Shown: positions 18,501 to 28,451 of the stretch, one piece after another
Numbering within the stretch: position 1 is the first letter of the stretch
Layout: each line of letters opens with the position of its first letter
Assembly (NCBI GenBank): GCA_965140775.1
Contig: OZ223471.1
Span: 3,162,001 to 3,226,000, forward strand
From: UBA6244 sp965140775
Lineage (GTDB): Bacteria; Bacteroidota; Bacteroidia; Bacteroidales; F082
DNA: 64,000 nt
Reading direction: 5' to 3'
The notes under the pieces: model-generated
Told to the model about the DNA's origin: nothing
Databases searched by the model: none
What the model saw: only the letters and a program-made list of their open reading frames with translations
Made by a program: the position numbers and the translations under genes

Positions 18501-19478
18501 ATGACTAAACAAATTGCATCCATTTCAATCAGCGGTGAAATCACCCTGAACATGCACTCTTTGAATAATGAAGGAGGCGAAGGAAACCAAATTATGACCC
18601 GTCAATTAACCATTGTTGACAAAGAAGGTCAAGAACATACCGTGAATGGTATTAGCGGCGATATGTTTAAACACATCCACGCCGGGCATTTAGTGAACTA
18701 TTGCATTGACAATGGAATTGAACTAAGTCAATACTCCAAAGCACTAAATCCAAACAGGATTTCGTCTGCAGAATTGCTAAGCTACATTACTGAAAACAAA
18801 AAGAAGAATGAAAAAGCGGGTGTTGTAATTGACGCACTTATTAACTCATGTGCGGTTTGCGATACCCATGGGATATTAATCACAGACAAAGTTGGTGATA
18901 ACAAAGACAGCTCGAATACACCCCGAAAATCGGTGATTGAATTTGGTTGGACTATTGGTATTCCTGAGAAAAACAATACTGAAACCTACCTGCATACCAA
19001 GGTAGTACATAGTTCAACAGGAGTAAAAGGAGAAAAATCAAATGAGGGTCAAAATATTTTCCACCGTCCAGCAAATCACGGGGCTTATGCCTTTGTTTGT
19101 AATGTTGACACCTACAGGATTGGGTTCAATGACATCGATCGGGTTTATTCCATTAGTGACGACAAACGTATTGCCCGTTACAAGGCAATCCTTCAGTCTT
19201 TGTTAAGTTCATTTCTAAACCCACGTGGGGCAATGACCAGCAGCCAAAAACCACATATCACTGATTTCAAAGGCGTTGTGACTTATTCTGAAAAACTGAT
19301 TCCTGCTCCAACTATTAGTTCAATAAACCCTGATTATATCCACGAAATAGAAACAATTACTTCAAATCTGAATGATATAGAAACAGGATCCATCACTGCT
19401 CTAGGGTTCAATGGCCTTGGTGAGCTATCGGAAATTATTAAAAATTTGATTGTGGAAGAACCTTATAAATTAAGCTGA
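18501..19478 (+). CDS. cas7: Cas7, Cst2/DevR family backbone subunit
   Basis: 325 residues. The N-terminus (TKQIASISISGEITLNMHSLNNEG) and the internal GHLVNYCIDNGIELSQYSK and PNRISSAE stretches match Cst2/DevR-type Cas7 of type I-B systems. Several copies coat the crRNA spacer and form the Cascade backbone. A central segment with ISDDKRIARYKAILQSLLSS fits the helical insert of the RAMP fold. It lies 2 bp before cas5, and both are probably translated together. This gene is the main reason for choosing subtype I-B. Confidence 0.88.
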   Translation: MTKQIASISISGEITLNMHSLNNEGGEGNQIMTRQLTIVDKEGQEHTVNGISGDMFKHIHAGHLVNYCIDNGIELSQYSKALNPNRISSAELLSYITENKKKNEKAGVVIDALINSCAVCDTHGILITDKVGDNKDSSNTPRKSVIEFGWTIGIPEKNNTETYLHTKVVHSSTGVKGEKSNEGQNIFHRPANHGAYAFVCNVDTYRIGFNDIDRVYSISDDKRIARYKAILQSLLSSFLNPRGAMTSSQKPHITDFKGVVTYSEKLIPAPTISSINPDYIHEIETITSNLNDIETGSITALGFNGLGELSEIIKNLIVEEPYKLS

Positions 19479-19480
19479 AG

Positions 19481-20143
19481 ATGAAGTTTTCTGCCATATA
19501 TCAGCCAACAAACCTATTCTCATTAAAAGAAAGCAACTCGACCAATTCTGGTGCAAAGTCTTTACTAATCCCTTCACCTTACTCCATTAAAATGGCTCTG
19601 TTCAATCAAGCCATAACCATTGATGGGCCAGAAGTTTTTAAAGATGAAAAAAAAAGTAAAGAATTTGCTTTCATTAAAGATGCTCAAATTACATATCGTT
19701 TGACCGGAAGTTTTTGTGTTAATAATTGTTTTGTTACAATTCAATCATTGAGGGACGGAACTTATCGTGGCAAACCTTCTTTTCGCGAGTATATCTATCT
19801 GTCAGACTCTATTGAAATCATTTTCGATGTGAACGATGATGAAGCAAAACAATATTTGCAAAAATACCTTCACCGAATAAATTACTTTGGGAAACGGGGT
19901 TGCTTTTTTCAGTTTGTTGACTATCTGGATAATCCAAGCGAAGCCAATGTTAAGAAATTTGAATCTTCAAATTTTACACCAGGAATACTGCAAGAATACG
20001 ATGATATCTCGGTAAAAGCTCAGTTTAAAAATGTTGATAATTACGATTCTGCTGGAGCGAAACGAGATAAACAGATTTTTGTAATTCCTGTTGAGAACAT
20101 CAATTCATCAAAATCATATACTCATTTTCGTTGCGTTACTTAA
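19481..20143 (+). CDS. cas5: Cas5, crRNA 5'-handle-binding subunit
   Basis: 220 residues, a normal length. The RAMP start (MKFSAIYQPTNLFSLKES) is followed by SLLIPSPYSIKMALFNQAI, typical of Cas5 in I-B (Cst/Tneap) loci, where a residue stretch after the first strand is followed by the P-S-P-y turn. It caps the crRNA 5' handle and contacts Cas8. The gene starts 2 bp after cas7. It ends where the region invaded by palindromic repeats and the Y1 transposase begins. Confidence 0.87.
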   Translation: MKFSAIYQPTNLFSLKESNSTNSGAKSLLIPSPYSIKMALFNQAITIDGPEVFKDEKKSKEFAFIKDAQITYRLTGSFCVNNCFVTIQSLRDGTYRGKPSFREYIYLSDSIEIIFDVNDDEAKQYLQKYLHRINYFGKRGCFFQFVDYLDNPSEANVKKFESSNFTPGILQEYDDISVKAQFKNVDNYDSAGAKRDKQIFVIPVENINSSKSYTHFRCVT

Positions 20144-20159
20144 TGTACACATTATTCCA

Positions 20160-20194
20160 AAAACCTGACAGAATTAAAAACCCTGTCAGGTTTT
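20160..20194. repeat. Diverged REP-like hairpin before RAYT gene
   Basis: Arms AAAACCTGACAG and CTGTCAGGTTTT form a perfect 12-bp stem around an 11-bp loop. It is a member of the same palindrome family as those at 15080 and 20419. It lies 21 bp before the transposase start, where REP elements are expected for a RAYT system. Confidence 0.85.
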
Positions 20195-20214
20195 CCACCA
20201 ACAACCCCTACCCC

Positions 20215-20805
20215 ATGCAAAGCCATCCCAAACTAATCCCCGGTCAATTTTTCCACCTGTATAACCGCGGCATAAACAGTTGCGCTATTTTTAGGGAAGA
20301 GGAAAACTATGCCTACTTTTTTAAGTTGTACGAAAAACATGTGGCACCGGTGGTTACTACTTATGCCTGGGCATTGTTGCCTACGCATTTTCATTTTTTG
20401 GTGCAGGTGTCGGATCCAGACCTGACAGGTTTTGAAAACCTGTCAGGTCTAAAGAAACCATTCCACCAAAATATTTCCAACTTCCTAAATGCCTATGCTA
20501 AGGCTTTCAACAAACGCTTCGACCGTCATGGCTCGTTGTTTGAACGTCCGTTTAAACGTAAGCCGATCGACTCGCCAATCCAACTGCGCAACACCCTGAT
20601 TTACATTCACAACAATCCCGTGCATCATGGTTATTGCAGACATCCCGTTGAATACACATGGTCGTCGTACAACGACTATTTAATTGAATATGAACTACCT
20701 GATCAGATGCACTTTTTGCAAGGAATGTTCAACAACCGCGATCATTTTGTGTACCTTCACGAACATTCGACTCAAAAACTTGCCGCTGACGACAACATTG
20801 ATTAA
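20215..20805 (+). CDS. REP-associated tyrosine transposase (RAYT, Y1/HUH)
   Basis: 196 residues from the ATG at 20215; an in-frame ATG at 20131 is less likely because it overlaps cas5 and would translate the hairpin at 20160. HUH motif: LLPTHFHFLVQ. Candidate nucleophile Tyr: FLNAYAKAFNKRF. The family signature HGSLFERPFKRK and the IYIHNNPVHHG/YTWSSYNDY tail are clear. RAYTs cut and move REP-type hairpins as single strands. Codons 69-79 (DLTGFENLSGL) are a palindromic repeat inserted just after the HUH motif, which may or may not be tolerated. It sits inside the cas operon between cas5 and cas4, with no known CRISPR role. Confidence 0.9.
   Translation: MQSHPKLIPGQFFHLYNRGINSCAIFREEENYAYFFKLYEKHVAPVVTTYAWALLPTHFHFLVQVSDPDLTGFENLSGLKKPFHQNISNFLNAYAKAFNKRFDRHGSLFERPFKRKPIDSPIQLRNTLIYIHNNPVHHGYCRHPVEYTWSSYNDYLIEYELPDQMHFLQGMFNNRDHFVYLHEHSTQKLAADDNID
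20419..20449. repeat. Palindromic REP-like repeat inside RAYT gene
   Basis: Same 15-bp arms as the cas3 copy with a central G instead of A. It starts on a codon boundary and encodes DLTGFENLSGL, so the repeat is read in the same phase in both genes. Confidence 0.95.
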
Positions 20806-20822
20806 TTCAAAAACAGAAATCC

Positions 20823-21428
20823 ATGCAACGATACATTGAGCAACTTATCGAAGACCTCCACCGCGCAAGCTGGAACGTGAAAAAGCCTCATGAAATATGG
20901 GATGAAATTGATCCGGACGACCCAAACGATGCAGACGACATTTCCTACGTGGAGGAGTATGTGTACGGAAAACGCGAAAAAATTTCCAAAATCACGGGCA
21001 TTAAACGCAAATTATTGCCACCCCCTGAACAGCTTTCCGATGAACAATTGGAACGTCTGGCCATTGAACTCGAAAAATTCTTAGAAGTGTTTCACTTTCA
21101 TCTGGACTTTCCTCAAACCTATCCCCATATGCTTCGATACCGCTTTATTCGAAATTTCTGGAAACAAAAGCATGTGGCACTTTCGTTTGGCGAAAACCAC
21201 ATCGAATTTTGCAACTACGAGGAAGAAAATTGTCCGTTTCCGGGATACTGCAACATCTGCAAAGAAACAGGAGCCCAAATGAAATATGATGAAAGTTTTT
21301 CGGAACAATGCGACATTAACGACCACATCGAAGATTTGTTACCAAAAAAAGATGATGTGGAAGCATGGTTTCGACAAAAAAAACAAGAAGACAAGGATTC
21401 ACCTGTGAATGAAGAGGATCCATTTTAA
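20823..21428 (+). CDS. Acidic Cys-containing hypothetical in cas operon
   Basis: 201 residues, unrecognised as a Cas protein. The N-terminus MQRYIEQLIEDLHRASWNV is helical, residues about 35-60 are very acidic, and the centre (PEQLSDEQLERLAIELEKFLEVF) is helical. A C-terminal cluster FCNYEEENCPFPGYCNICK (four Cys in 16 residues) suggests a metal site. From memory, similar proteins with an FCxYExENCPFP motif occur in many Bacteroidota, so it may be a general protein that entered the locus with the RAYT gene. It lies 17 bp after RAYT and 18 bp before cas4, and so is probably co-transcribed. Confidence 0.75.
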   Translation: MQRYIEQLIEDLHRASWNVKKPHEIWDEIDPDDPNDADDISYVEEYVYGKREKISKITGIKRKLLPPPEQLSDEQLERLAIELEKFLEVFHFHLDFPQTYPHMLRYRFIRNFWKQKHVALSFGENHIEFCNYEEENCPFPGYCNICKETGAQMKYDESFSEQCDINDHIEDLLPKKDDVEAWFRQKKQEDKDSPVNEEDPF

Positions 21429-21446
21429 AACGGAAGATTTTTAAAA

Positions 21447-21962
21447 ATGCAGATCACAGGAACGCACATCAACTACTACCTTGTTTGTCACCGCAAACTC
21501 TGGCTGTTTGCTCATTCCATCCAAATGGAACATACCCATGACTCAGTGATTGAAGGCAAGCTGATTCATGAAAACTCCTATCAGGACAGGCCTTCCAAAT
21601 ACGAGGAAATTCAGGTGGAGGGAATTAAAATCGATTTCTACGACACCCGGAAAAAAATTGTACATGAAATTAAAAAATCGTCGAAAATGGAGGAGGCTCA
21701 TTTGTGGCAACTCAAGTATTACCTCCATGTACTCCGCCGAAACGGAATTGATGCCCAGAGCGGAATTCTTGAATACCCAAAGGAACGAAAAACAGAAGAA
21801 GTATTTCTAACCTCCATTGACGTGGAAAGAATCCGTGAAATGGAAAAAGAAATTGAAAAACTCATCCAAACCGATCATGTTCCCGGAAAAATAAATAAAA
21901 GCACGTGCAAAAAATGTTCCTACTACGATTTTTGCTACATAACCGAGGAGGAAAGCCCATGA
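21447..21962 (+). CDS. cas4: Cas4 exonuclease / spacer-processing factor
   Basis: 171 residues, usual for short Cas4. It has the N-terminal Cys (YLVCHRKLW, about residue 14), the nuclease core (GIKIDFYD, VHEIKKSSK for the D..ExK site, and a QLKYYLHVL motif with the conserved Q-Y), and the C-terminal three-Cys cluster (STCKKCSYYDFC). Together these hold a 4Fe-4S centre. Cas4 trims prespacers and checks the PAM before integration by Cas1-Cas2. Its stop overlaps the cas1 start (ATGA), so the two are translationally coupled. Confidence 0.94.
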   Translation: MQITGTHINYYLVCHRKLWLFAHSIQMEHTHDSVIEGKLIHENSYQDRPSKYEEIQVEGIKIDFYDTRKKIVHEIKKSSKMEEAHLWQLKYYLHVLRRNGIDAQSGILEYPKERKTEEVFLTSIDVERIREMEKEIEKLIQTDHVPGKINKSTCKKCSYYDFCYITEEESP

Positions 21963-22963
21963 AAAAATCATACTACCTGTTTAATCCCGGTCGGCTTTCG
22001 CGTACCGACAACACGCTGAAATTCACCCCAGTTGACGATAACGGCGCAGAACAAAAACCCAGATTCTTGCCGGTAGAACAGGTGGACCAGCTTTTTATTT
22101 TCGGGTCGGTTGACGCCAACTCGGCCATGTACAATTTTTTGGGAAAGAACGAAATTGCGGTACATTTTTTCGACTATTACGAAAACTATACCGGCAGTTT
22201 TTTGTCGAAAGACTATTTGCTGGCCGGAAGAATGCTCATCCAACAAACTTCACACTACAACAGCCTGAAAAAGCGCATGGTTATAGCCAGAAAATTCATA
22301 GAAGGAGCCTCCTGGAACATGATAAAAAACCTGAAATACTACCACAACCGGGGTAAAGAACTGGGTGTACGGATAGCCAAAATGGAAACCTATAGCCAGA
22401 ACATACAGGGAGCTACTCGGGTGGACGAGCTGATGGGCATCGAAGGCAATATCCGCCAGGTATATTACCAAGCCTTCAATGAAATCCTCAACGATTTCGG
22501 CATGGAAGAGCGCAACAAACAACCACCCACCGACCCGCTCAATGCCCTTATTTCGTTTGGCAACATGATGTGTTACGCCCAAGTGCTCAGAACCCTGCAC
22601 CAAACCCAGTTGAACCCCACCATCAGTTATCTGCACACACCCGGCGAGCGACGCTATTCGTTGGCACTGGATTTGGCCGAAATTTTCAAACCCATTTTGG
22701 TGGATCGTGTGATTTTCAAGGTGCTCAACAAAAAAATCATTCAGGAAAAAGATTTCGATCAAAAACTCAACCGCGTGTTGCTCAAAGACAAGGCCCGCAT
22801 GAAATTCATCGAAGCCTTCGAAGGCAGACTTACAGAAACCATCGTTCACCGCAGTTTGAACAAATCGGTAAGCTACAAACATCTGATTAAACTGGAAGCC
22901 TACAAGCTTCAAAAACATTTGCTTAACATGGAAGACTATCAACCCCTCAAAATATGGTGGTAA
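21959..22963 (+). CDS. cas1: Cas1 integrase
   Basis: 334 residues from the ATG at 21959, chosen over an in-frame start at 21905 because it gives the ATGA overlap with cas4 and the normal Cas1 N-terminus (MKKSYYLFNPGRLSRTDNTL). Candidate metal ligands are Glu in MGIEGNIRQ (about 162), His in SYLHTPGERR (about 226) and Asp in LALDLAEIFKP (about 238), the canonical E-H-D set of Cas1b-type proteins. It integrates spacers at the leader end together with Cas2. Confidence 0.96.
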   Translation: MKKSYYLFNPGRLSRTDNTLKFTPVDDNGAEQKPRFLPVEQVDQLFIFGSVDANSAMYNFLGKNEIAVHFFDYYENYTGSFLSKDYLLAGRMLIQQTSHYNSLKKRMVIARKFIEGASWNMIKNLKYYHNRGKELGVRIAKMETYSQNIQGATRVDELMGIEGNIRQVYYQAFNEILNDFGMEERNKQPPTDPLNALISFGNMMCYAQVLRTLHQTQLNPTISYLHTPGERRYSLALDLAEIFKPILVDRVIFKVLNKKIIQEKDFDQKLNRVLLKDKARMKFIEAFEGRLTETIVHRSLNKSVSYKHLIKLEAYKLQKHLLNMEDYQPLKIWW

Positions 22964-22996
22964 TAGTAAGCCGGAAACCAAACACCCGAAGATAAC

Positions 22997-23260
22997 ATGT
23001 ATATTATATTGGTTTACGACATAGGAGAAAAGCGGGTAGGCAAGATGCTCAAATTATGCCGGAGGTATGTAAACTGGATACAGAATTCGGTATTTGAAGG
23101 AGAGATTAGCGAGGTACAGTTAAAAGAGCTAACCGCCCATGCCCGTCGCATCATGGACGAAGAAGCCGACAGCCTGATTATATTCAAGAGCCGGCAAGAG
23201 CGATGGCTTGATAAAGAAGTAGTTGGGTGCGAACGAAGCCCTTTGGACAATTTTTTATAG
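22997..23260 (+). CDS. cas2: Cas2 adaptation protein
   Basis: 87 residues with the ferredoxin-like Cas2 start MYIILVYDIGEKRVGKML (conserved Asp at residue 8) and the NSVFEGEISEVQL segment. It pairs with Cas1 as the structural core of the spacer integrase. It is the last cas gene; the array leader follows directly. The 33-bp gap to cas1 holds no separate promoter that I can see. Confidence 0.95.
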   Translation: MYIILVYDIGEKRVGKMLKLCRRYVNWIQNSVFEGEISEVQLKELTAHARRIMDEEADSLIIFKSRQERWLDKEVVGCERSPLDNFL

Positions 23261-23478
23261 TTGTCGAACCCAACAAAACCCAGACCCCGAGGAGAACTAT
23301 TTTCAGACAAAACACGAAGCCCGTTCATTGACATCCTGAAAAAGAACCACTTAAGAAAGTTGTCGAACGTCCGCAGAAAACGAGTTAAGCCCGACCGACA
23401 CAAAAACAAGTTGAAATCACCCAAATAGCGTAGGACAACCATTTGTAAATCAGCAAATTTTTTTAAATTTGGCCACGG
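23261..23478 (+). promoter_or_regulatory. CRISPR leader with array promoter
   Basis: 218 bp between cas2 and the first repeat. A Bacteroidota promoter is present: TTTG at 23442-23445, 18 bp, TAAATTTG at 23464-23471, which puts the transcript start at or beside the first repeat base (23479). AGTTGTCGAAC occurs twice (23259-23269, overlapping the cas2 stop, and 23358-23368), 99 bp apart, possibly as a leader motif for integration. Confidence 0.75.
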
Positions 23479-26400
23479 CTATCAATCGAACCATCAAGGA
23501 ATTGAAATCAAAATGGCTCACAGTACAAATTATGCGGGTATAACTATCAATCGAACCATCAAGGAATTGAAATAAAGTAGGGCTAATAACTGACACCAAT
23601 ACTTCACCACTATCAATCGAACCATCAAGGAATTGAAATCCAGTACCTTCATGCCCGGGCTGTCCTTTTCTGTACTATCAATCGAACCATCAAGGAATTG
23701 AAATTCAATTGCAATTCTTTGGTGCTTAGTCATGAGTGTATCTATCAATCGAACCATCAAGGAATTGAAATTAATAGGGGAGGTATATGTTCGATTCCTA
23801 CATGGTCCTATCAATCGAACCATCAAGGAATTGAAATAACTAAGCGTGTTTTTTGTGGTTTTAGTCTTAGATTCTATCAATCGAACCATCAAGGAATTGA
23901 AATAAGTGACAAGCGCAACAACAGACCAGCTAACGGTTGCTATCAATCGAACCATCAAGGAATTGAAATCACGAAAAAGCCACCTACCTAATCAAGATAT
24001 TCACACTATCAATCGAACCATCAAGGAATTGAAATTGACACGGTGATACGTGAGGGCGGAGTTAGCAGGACTATCAATCGAACCATCAAGGAATTGAAAT
24101 AACAGGGATAATCATCATCCAGTAGCGCCTCATAGCTATCAATCGAACCATCAAGGAATTGAAATGCAGCGGGAAACGCTGGAGAAAAACACATCAGAGC
24201 TCTATCAATCGAACCATCAAGGAATTGAAATGTAAGAAACAAGTTTACAGAACCATCGCCGAATGATCTATCAATCGAACCATCAAGGAATTGAAATTTG
24301 TTAACTAATATTATATACTATGAGTAATTTTAACTATCAATCGAACCATCAAGGAATTGAAATGTAATATATTAAATCAGACATTACGCTTGATAATTCT
24401 ATCAATCGAACCATCAAGGAATTGAAATCGTGGTTCCAGACTTGACGTTGACGTTTATTGTTCCTATCAATCGAACCATCAAGGAATTGAAATCTGTGAG
24501 TGTGACGGGCGGCAGTCTTTATTTTGCCTACTATCAATCGAACCATCAAGGAATTGAAATAACAGATGGAGGTATATGGGAATTTAACACAAAATCCTAT
24601 CAATCGAACCATCAAGGAATTGAAATCAGCTTCGGGGATATAGTTAATATCACCCATTGAATCTATCAATCGAACCATCAAGGAATTGAAATAATCGAGC
24701 TTGTATGTTTTATTTGTTCAGCTACACCCTATCAATCGAACCATCAAGGAATTGAAATAATAAAATGAGTTGTAAAACATCGTACATAAATGGACTATCA
24801 ATCGAACCATCAAGGAATTGAAATTCGGGGTTACTACCCGAATATTCAAACCAGCCGGGGCTATCAATCGAACCATCAAGGAATTGAAATTTGATTAAAA
24901 GATAATTATATGGGATTCAGAATAATCTATCAATCGAACCATCAAGGAATTGAAATTAAAAAAAACACTTCACATCAGCCCTCCCAACCTGCCTATCAAT
25001 CGAACCATCAAGGAATTGAAATGTGGTTTCAATTCTACATATCATGCTCAAATTGGGTCTATCAATCGAACCATCAAGGAATTGAAATGGACCAGGTAAT
25101 TACTTTGGTTAATTTTAGAACAATACTATCAATCGAACCATCAAGGAATTGAAATACGAAGCGGCAGGAACCGATGTGGATTACACCATGCTATCAATCG
25201 AACCATCAAGGAATTGAAATAAGATAATCAATTAGGCATCTACAATAGTGATGAAGCTATCAATCGAACCATCAAGGAATTGAAATCTAACAACCGCCAA
25301 CATAAAACATAAACTTGATTTCCTATCAATCGAACCATCAAGGAATTGAAATTGGATTGCTCTTGCTTTGTCAATCAGCCATTGTTCGTCTATCAATCGA
25401 ACCATCAAGGAATTGAAATATGGAGATCCAATTGAAATACTTTACTCAATCCGGGCTATCAATCGAACCATCAAGGAATTGAAATCAGCGACAAAAAGGG
25501 CGTTTTCCTGACTTCTGTTGCTATCAATCGAACCATCAAGGAATTGAAATTGCGTAAAGGAGCCGCTAAATTGGCCGCTTACTACTCTATCAATCGAACC
25601 ATCAAGGAATTGAAATTTGAAAGTTAACTTTCTGCAAATATGATACACTAGTCTATCAATCGAACCATCAAGGAATTGAAATCGGAAACAAGGAACCAGG
25701 AAAGGTGTTGGGTTTTTTCTATCAATCGAACCATCAAGGAATTGAAATAAATTATTTCATCTAATTTACGCGGCCTTTTTTTCACTATCAATCGAACCAT
25801 CAAGGAATTGAAATAAGCGGGCGGGCTTTTTACTTGGTTGTGGCATAAAGCTATCAATCGAACCATCAAGGAATTGAAATTTTGTCCCCAGAACAATGTT
25901 TAATTGTGCTTCGCGTCTATCAATCGAACCATCAAGGAATTGAAATAGCGTCGCCCAGGTCGTTAATGTCGTTTGGGGTGGCCTATCAATCGAACCATCA
26001 AGGAATTGAAATCATTTATAGTAAGATTCTCCCTCCATGAAATTAATTCTATCAATCGAACCATCAAGGAATTGAAATAGTTTATAAAATCCTTAATATC
26101 CTTGCACGGGTTGCTATCAATCGAACCATCAAGGAATTGAAATTCTTGAAAATCAGTTCCAACTGCATCCATTAGTTGACTATCAATCGAACCATCAAGG
26201 AATTGAAATAGGATAGCCTGATCACCCTTTACCCAACCGCCCCACTATCAATCGAACCATCAAGGAATTGAAATACAAAAACACCCCACCACTTTGTGCA
26301 TACCAGGCAGCTATCAATCGAACCATCAAGGAATTGAAATCATAAATGGGTGTACTGTTTGGGTGTGTGGGTGCGCCTATCAATCGAACCATCAAGGAAT

Positions 26401-28451
26401 TGAAATTAAGTACGGCTAATATATAAAGCAGTTTACGCATCTCTATCAATCGAACCATCAAGGAATTGAAATTTTGGAACTGGGTAACCGATGCCTGGGT
26501 AGATACCCCTATCAATCGAACCATCAAGGAATTGAAATCAAAAGAAGCTTTGTTTGCCAATAAGTACGTTACCGCTATCAATCGAACCATCAAGGAATTG
26601 AAATGTTTAACGCCTTGTGTTTGTTCTAAATCGGTTATACCTATCAATCGAACCATCAAGGAATTGAAATTCTTCTCACGAAAGACAATGTTTTGGATGC
26701 TTCGGCTATCAATCGAACCATCAAGGAATTGAAATTCTTGAAAATCAGTTCCAACTGCATCCATTAGTTGACTATCAATCGAACCATCAAGGAATTGAAA
26801 TTGAAGTGGCAGCACACGCAACCGCTTTGGCTAAAACCTATCAATCGAACCATCAAGGAATTGAAATTCGATGATGGAAGCATGTGAAAGGGTGGGTGAA
26901 AATCTATCAATCGAACCATCAAGGAATTGAAATTGTGGCTGGTCGATTTTGTACTGCTCAAAGGGTTGTCTATCAATCGAACCATCAAGGAATTGAAATT
27001 CAATAACACCAGGCTCAACATGGCAGGCAAGTGGGACTATCAATCGAACCATCAAGGAATTGAAACCGAGAAAAAGCCCGTGATTGGAAGATGGGATAAC
27101 TTCTATCAATCGAGCCATCAAGGAATTGAAACCTTCTACGATTGTGCGTAACCTGGAGAAAAAGGAACCTATCAATCGAACCATCAAGGAATTGAAACGC
27201 GCGACATAAAAGAAACCACCTTGTTAAAATGGCTGCTATCAATCGAACCATCAAGGAATTGAAACATTTTGGGTCCGGCCAGTTCGTGGAAAAAGCCCAA
27301 CCTATCAATCGAACCATCAAGGAATTGAAACGCCGTAAGCACGTAATTCTTTATGCCTGATTCCTCACTATCAATCGAACCATCAAGGAATTGAAACAAA
27401 ATAGAAATCGAATTTTATGCCGACAAAACCGGGTCTATCAATCGAACCATCAAGGAATTGAAACATACGTTGAAGTTGTTGTTTACCTGAACAGCACGAC
27501 TATCAATCGAACCATCAAGGAATTGAAACACCCAAAAAAAACAAAAAAACAAAAAAAACATATTTCTATCAATCGAACCATCAAGGAATTGAAACAAGAA
27601 CATGTCCATGATGAACTGGGTATAGTTCACACTATCAATCGAACCATCAAGGAATTGAAATTATTTCTTCAAGCATCTGTCTTCCGATGTCTTCGACTAT
27701 CAATCGAACCATCAAGGAATTGAAATCGCCTTATCACCTCATTAGGTAACGGCATCACCCCTCTATCAATCGAACCATCAAGGAATTGAAATTTTTGCCG
27801 ATCTGGCGTAAAACGCAAAACCTCAATACTATCAATCGAACCATCAAGGAATTGAAATTTGGAGAACTTGTGTATGTTAAAGAAAAGCACAAAACTATCA
27901 ATCGAACCATCAAGGAATTGAAATAAAGCTATTCCTAATTCACCACCTAAAGATATTGCTCTATCAATCGAACCATCAAGGAATTGAAATACAAACATCT
28001 CAGTATTTGCAGGATCAACGTTGTGACTATCAATCGAACCATCAAGGAATTGAAATATGTAATGCTTCGTGGTTCCAACTTCCTCTGACAACTATCAATC
28101 GAACCATCAAGGAATTGAAATCAGTTGCGGGTCCGACTTTTCCAACTCGGCTTTGAGCTATCAATCGAACCATCAAGGAATTGAAATAATGTTTCGGTAA
28201 ACTGTTCAGGTGTTACATCCTTCCTATCAATCGAACCATCAAGGAATTGAAATGAATTGTTGAACCTTCATCTTTTGAATACTTTGATGCTATCAATCGA
28301 ACCATCAAGGAATTGAAATGAGTCAATAACACGATTAGCTAATTCAGAAACATAACTATCAATCGAACCATCAAGGAATTGAAATACAGTATCGAATACA
28401 AAAAGCCGGATTGCCTGAATGCTATCAATCGAACCATCAAGGAATTGAAAT
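23479..28451 (+). CRISPR. CRISPR array, 76 repeats and 75 spacers
   Basis: Repeats are 30 bp, beginning CTATCAATCGAACCATC, then AAGGAATTGAAAT (3' end GAAAT or GAAAC). Repeat starts are 65-67 bp apart throughout, giving 35-37-bp spacers. I counted 76 repeats from 23479 to the one at 28422-28451. Repeats 55-63 (27037-27595) end in C instead of T; repeat 56 (27103) has CGAGCC for CGAACC; all others looked identical, including the last. One spacer occurs twice (26144-26179 and 26736-26771). Orientation is set by cas2 and the leader on the left and by the GAAA(T/C) 3' end. Confidence 0.99.

Noticed and set aside
20131..20214. Longer start for the RAYT gene
   Set aside because: It overlaps cas5 and would translate the hairpin at 20160-20194; RAYT homology begins at the ATG at 20215.
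22250..22981. 243-codon minus-strand open frame opposite cas1
   Set aside because: Antisense shadow; cas1 motifs are complete on the plus strand.
23530..28156. Many open frames of 60-200 codons on both strands rich in FNSLMVRLI, FQFLDGSID or YQSNHQGIE
   Set aside because: They are translations of the CRISPR repeat and spacers in six frames, not genes.
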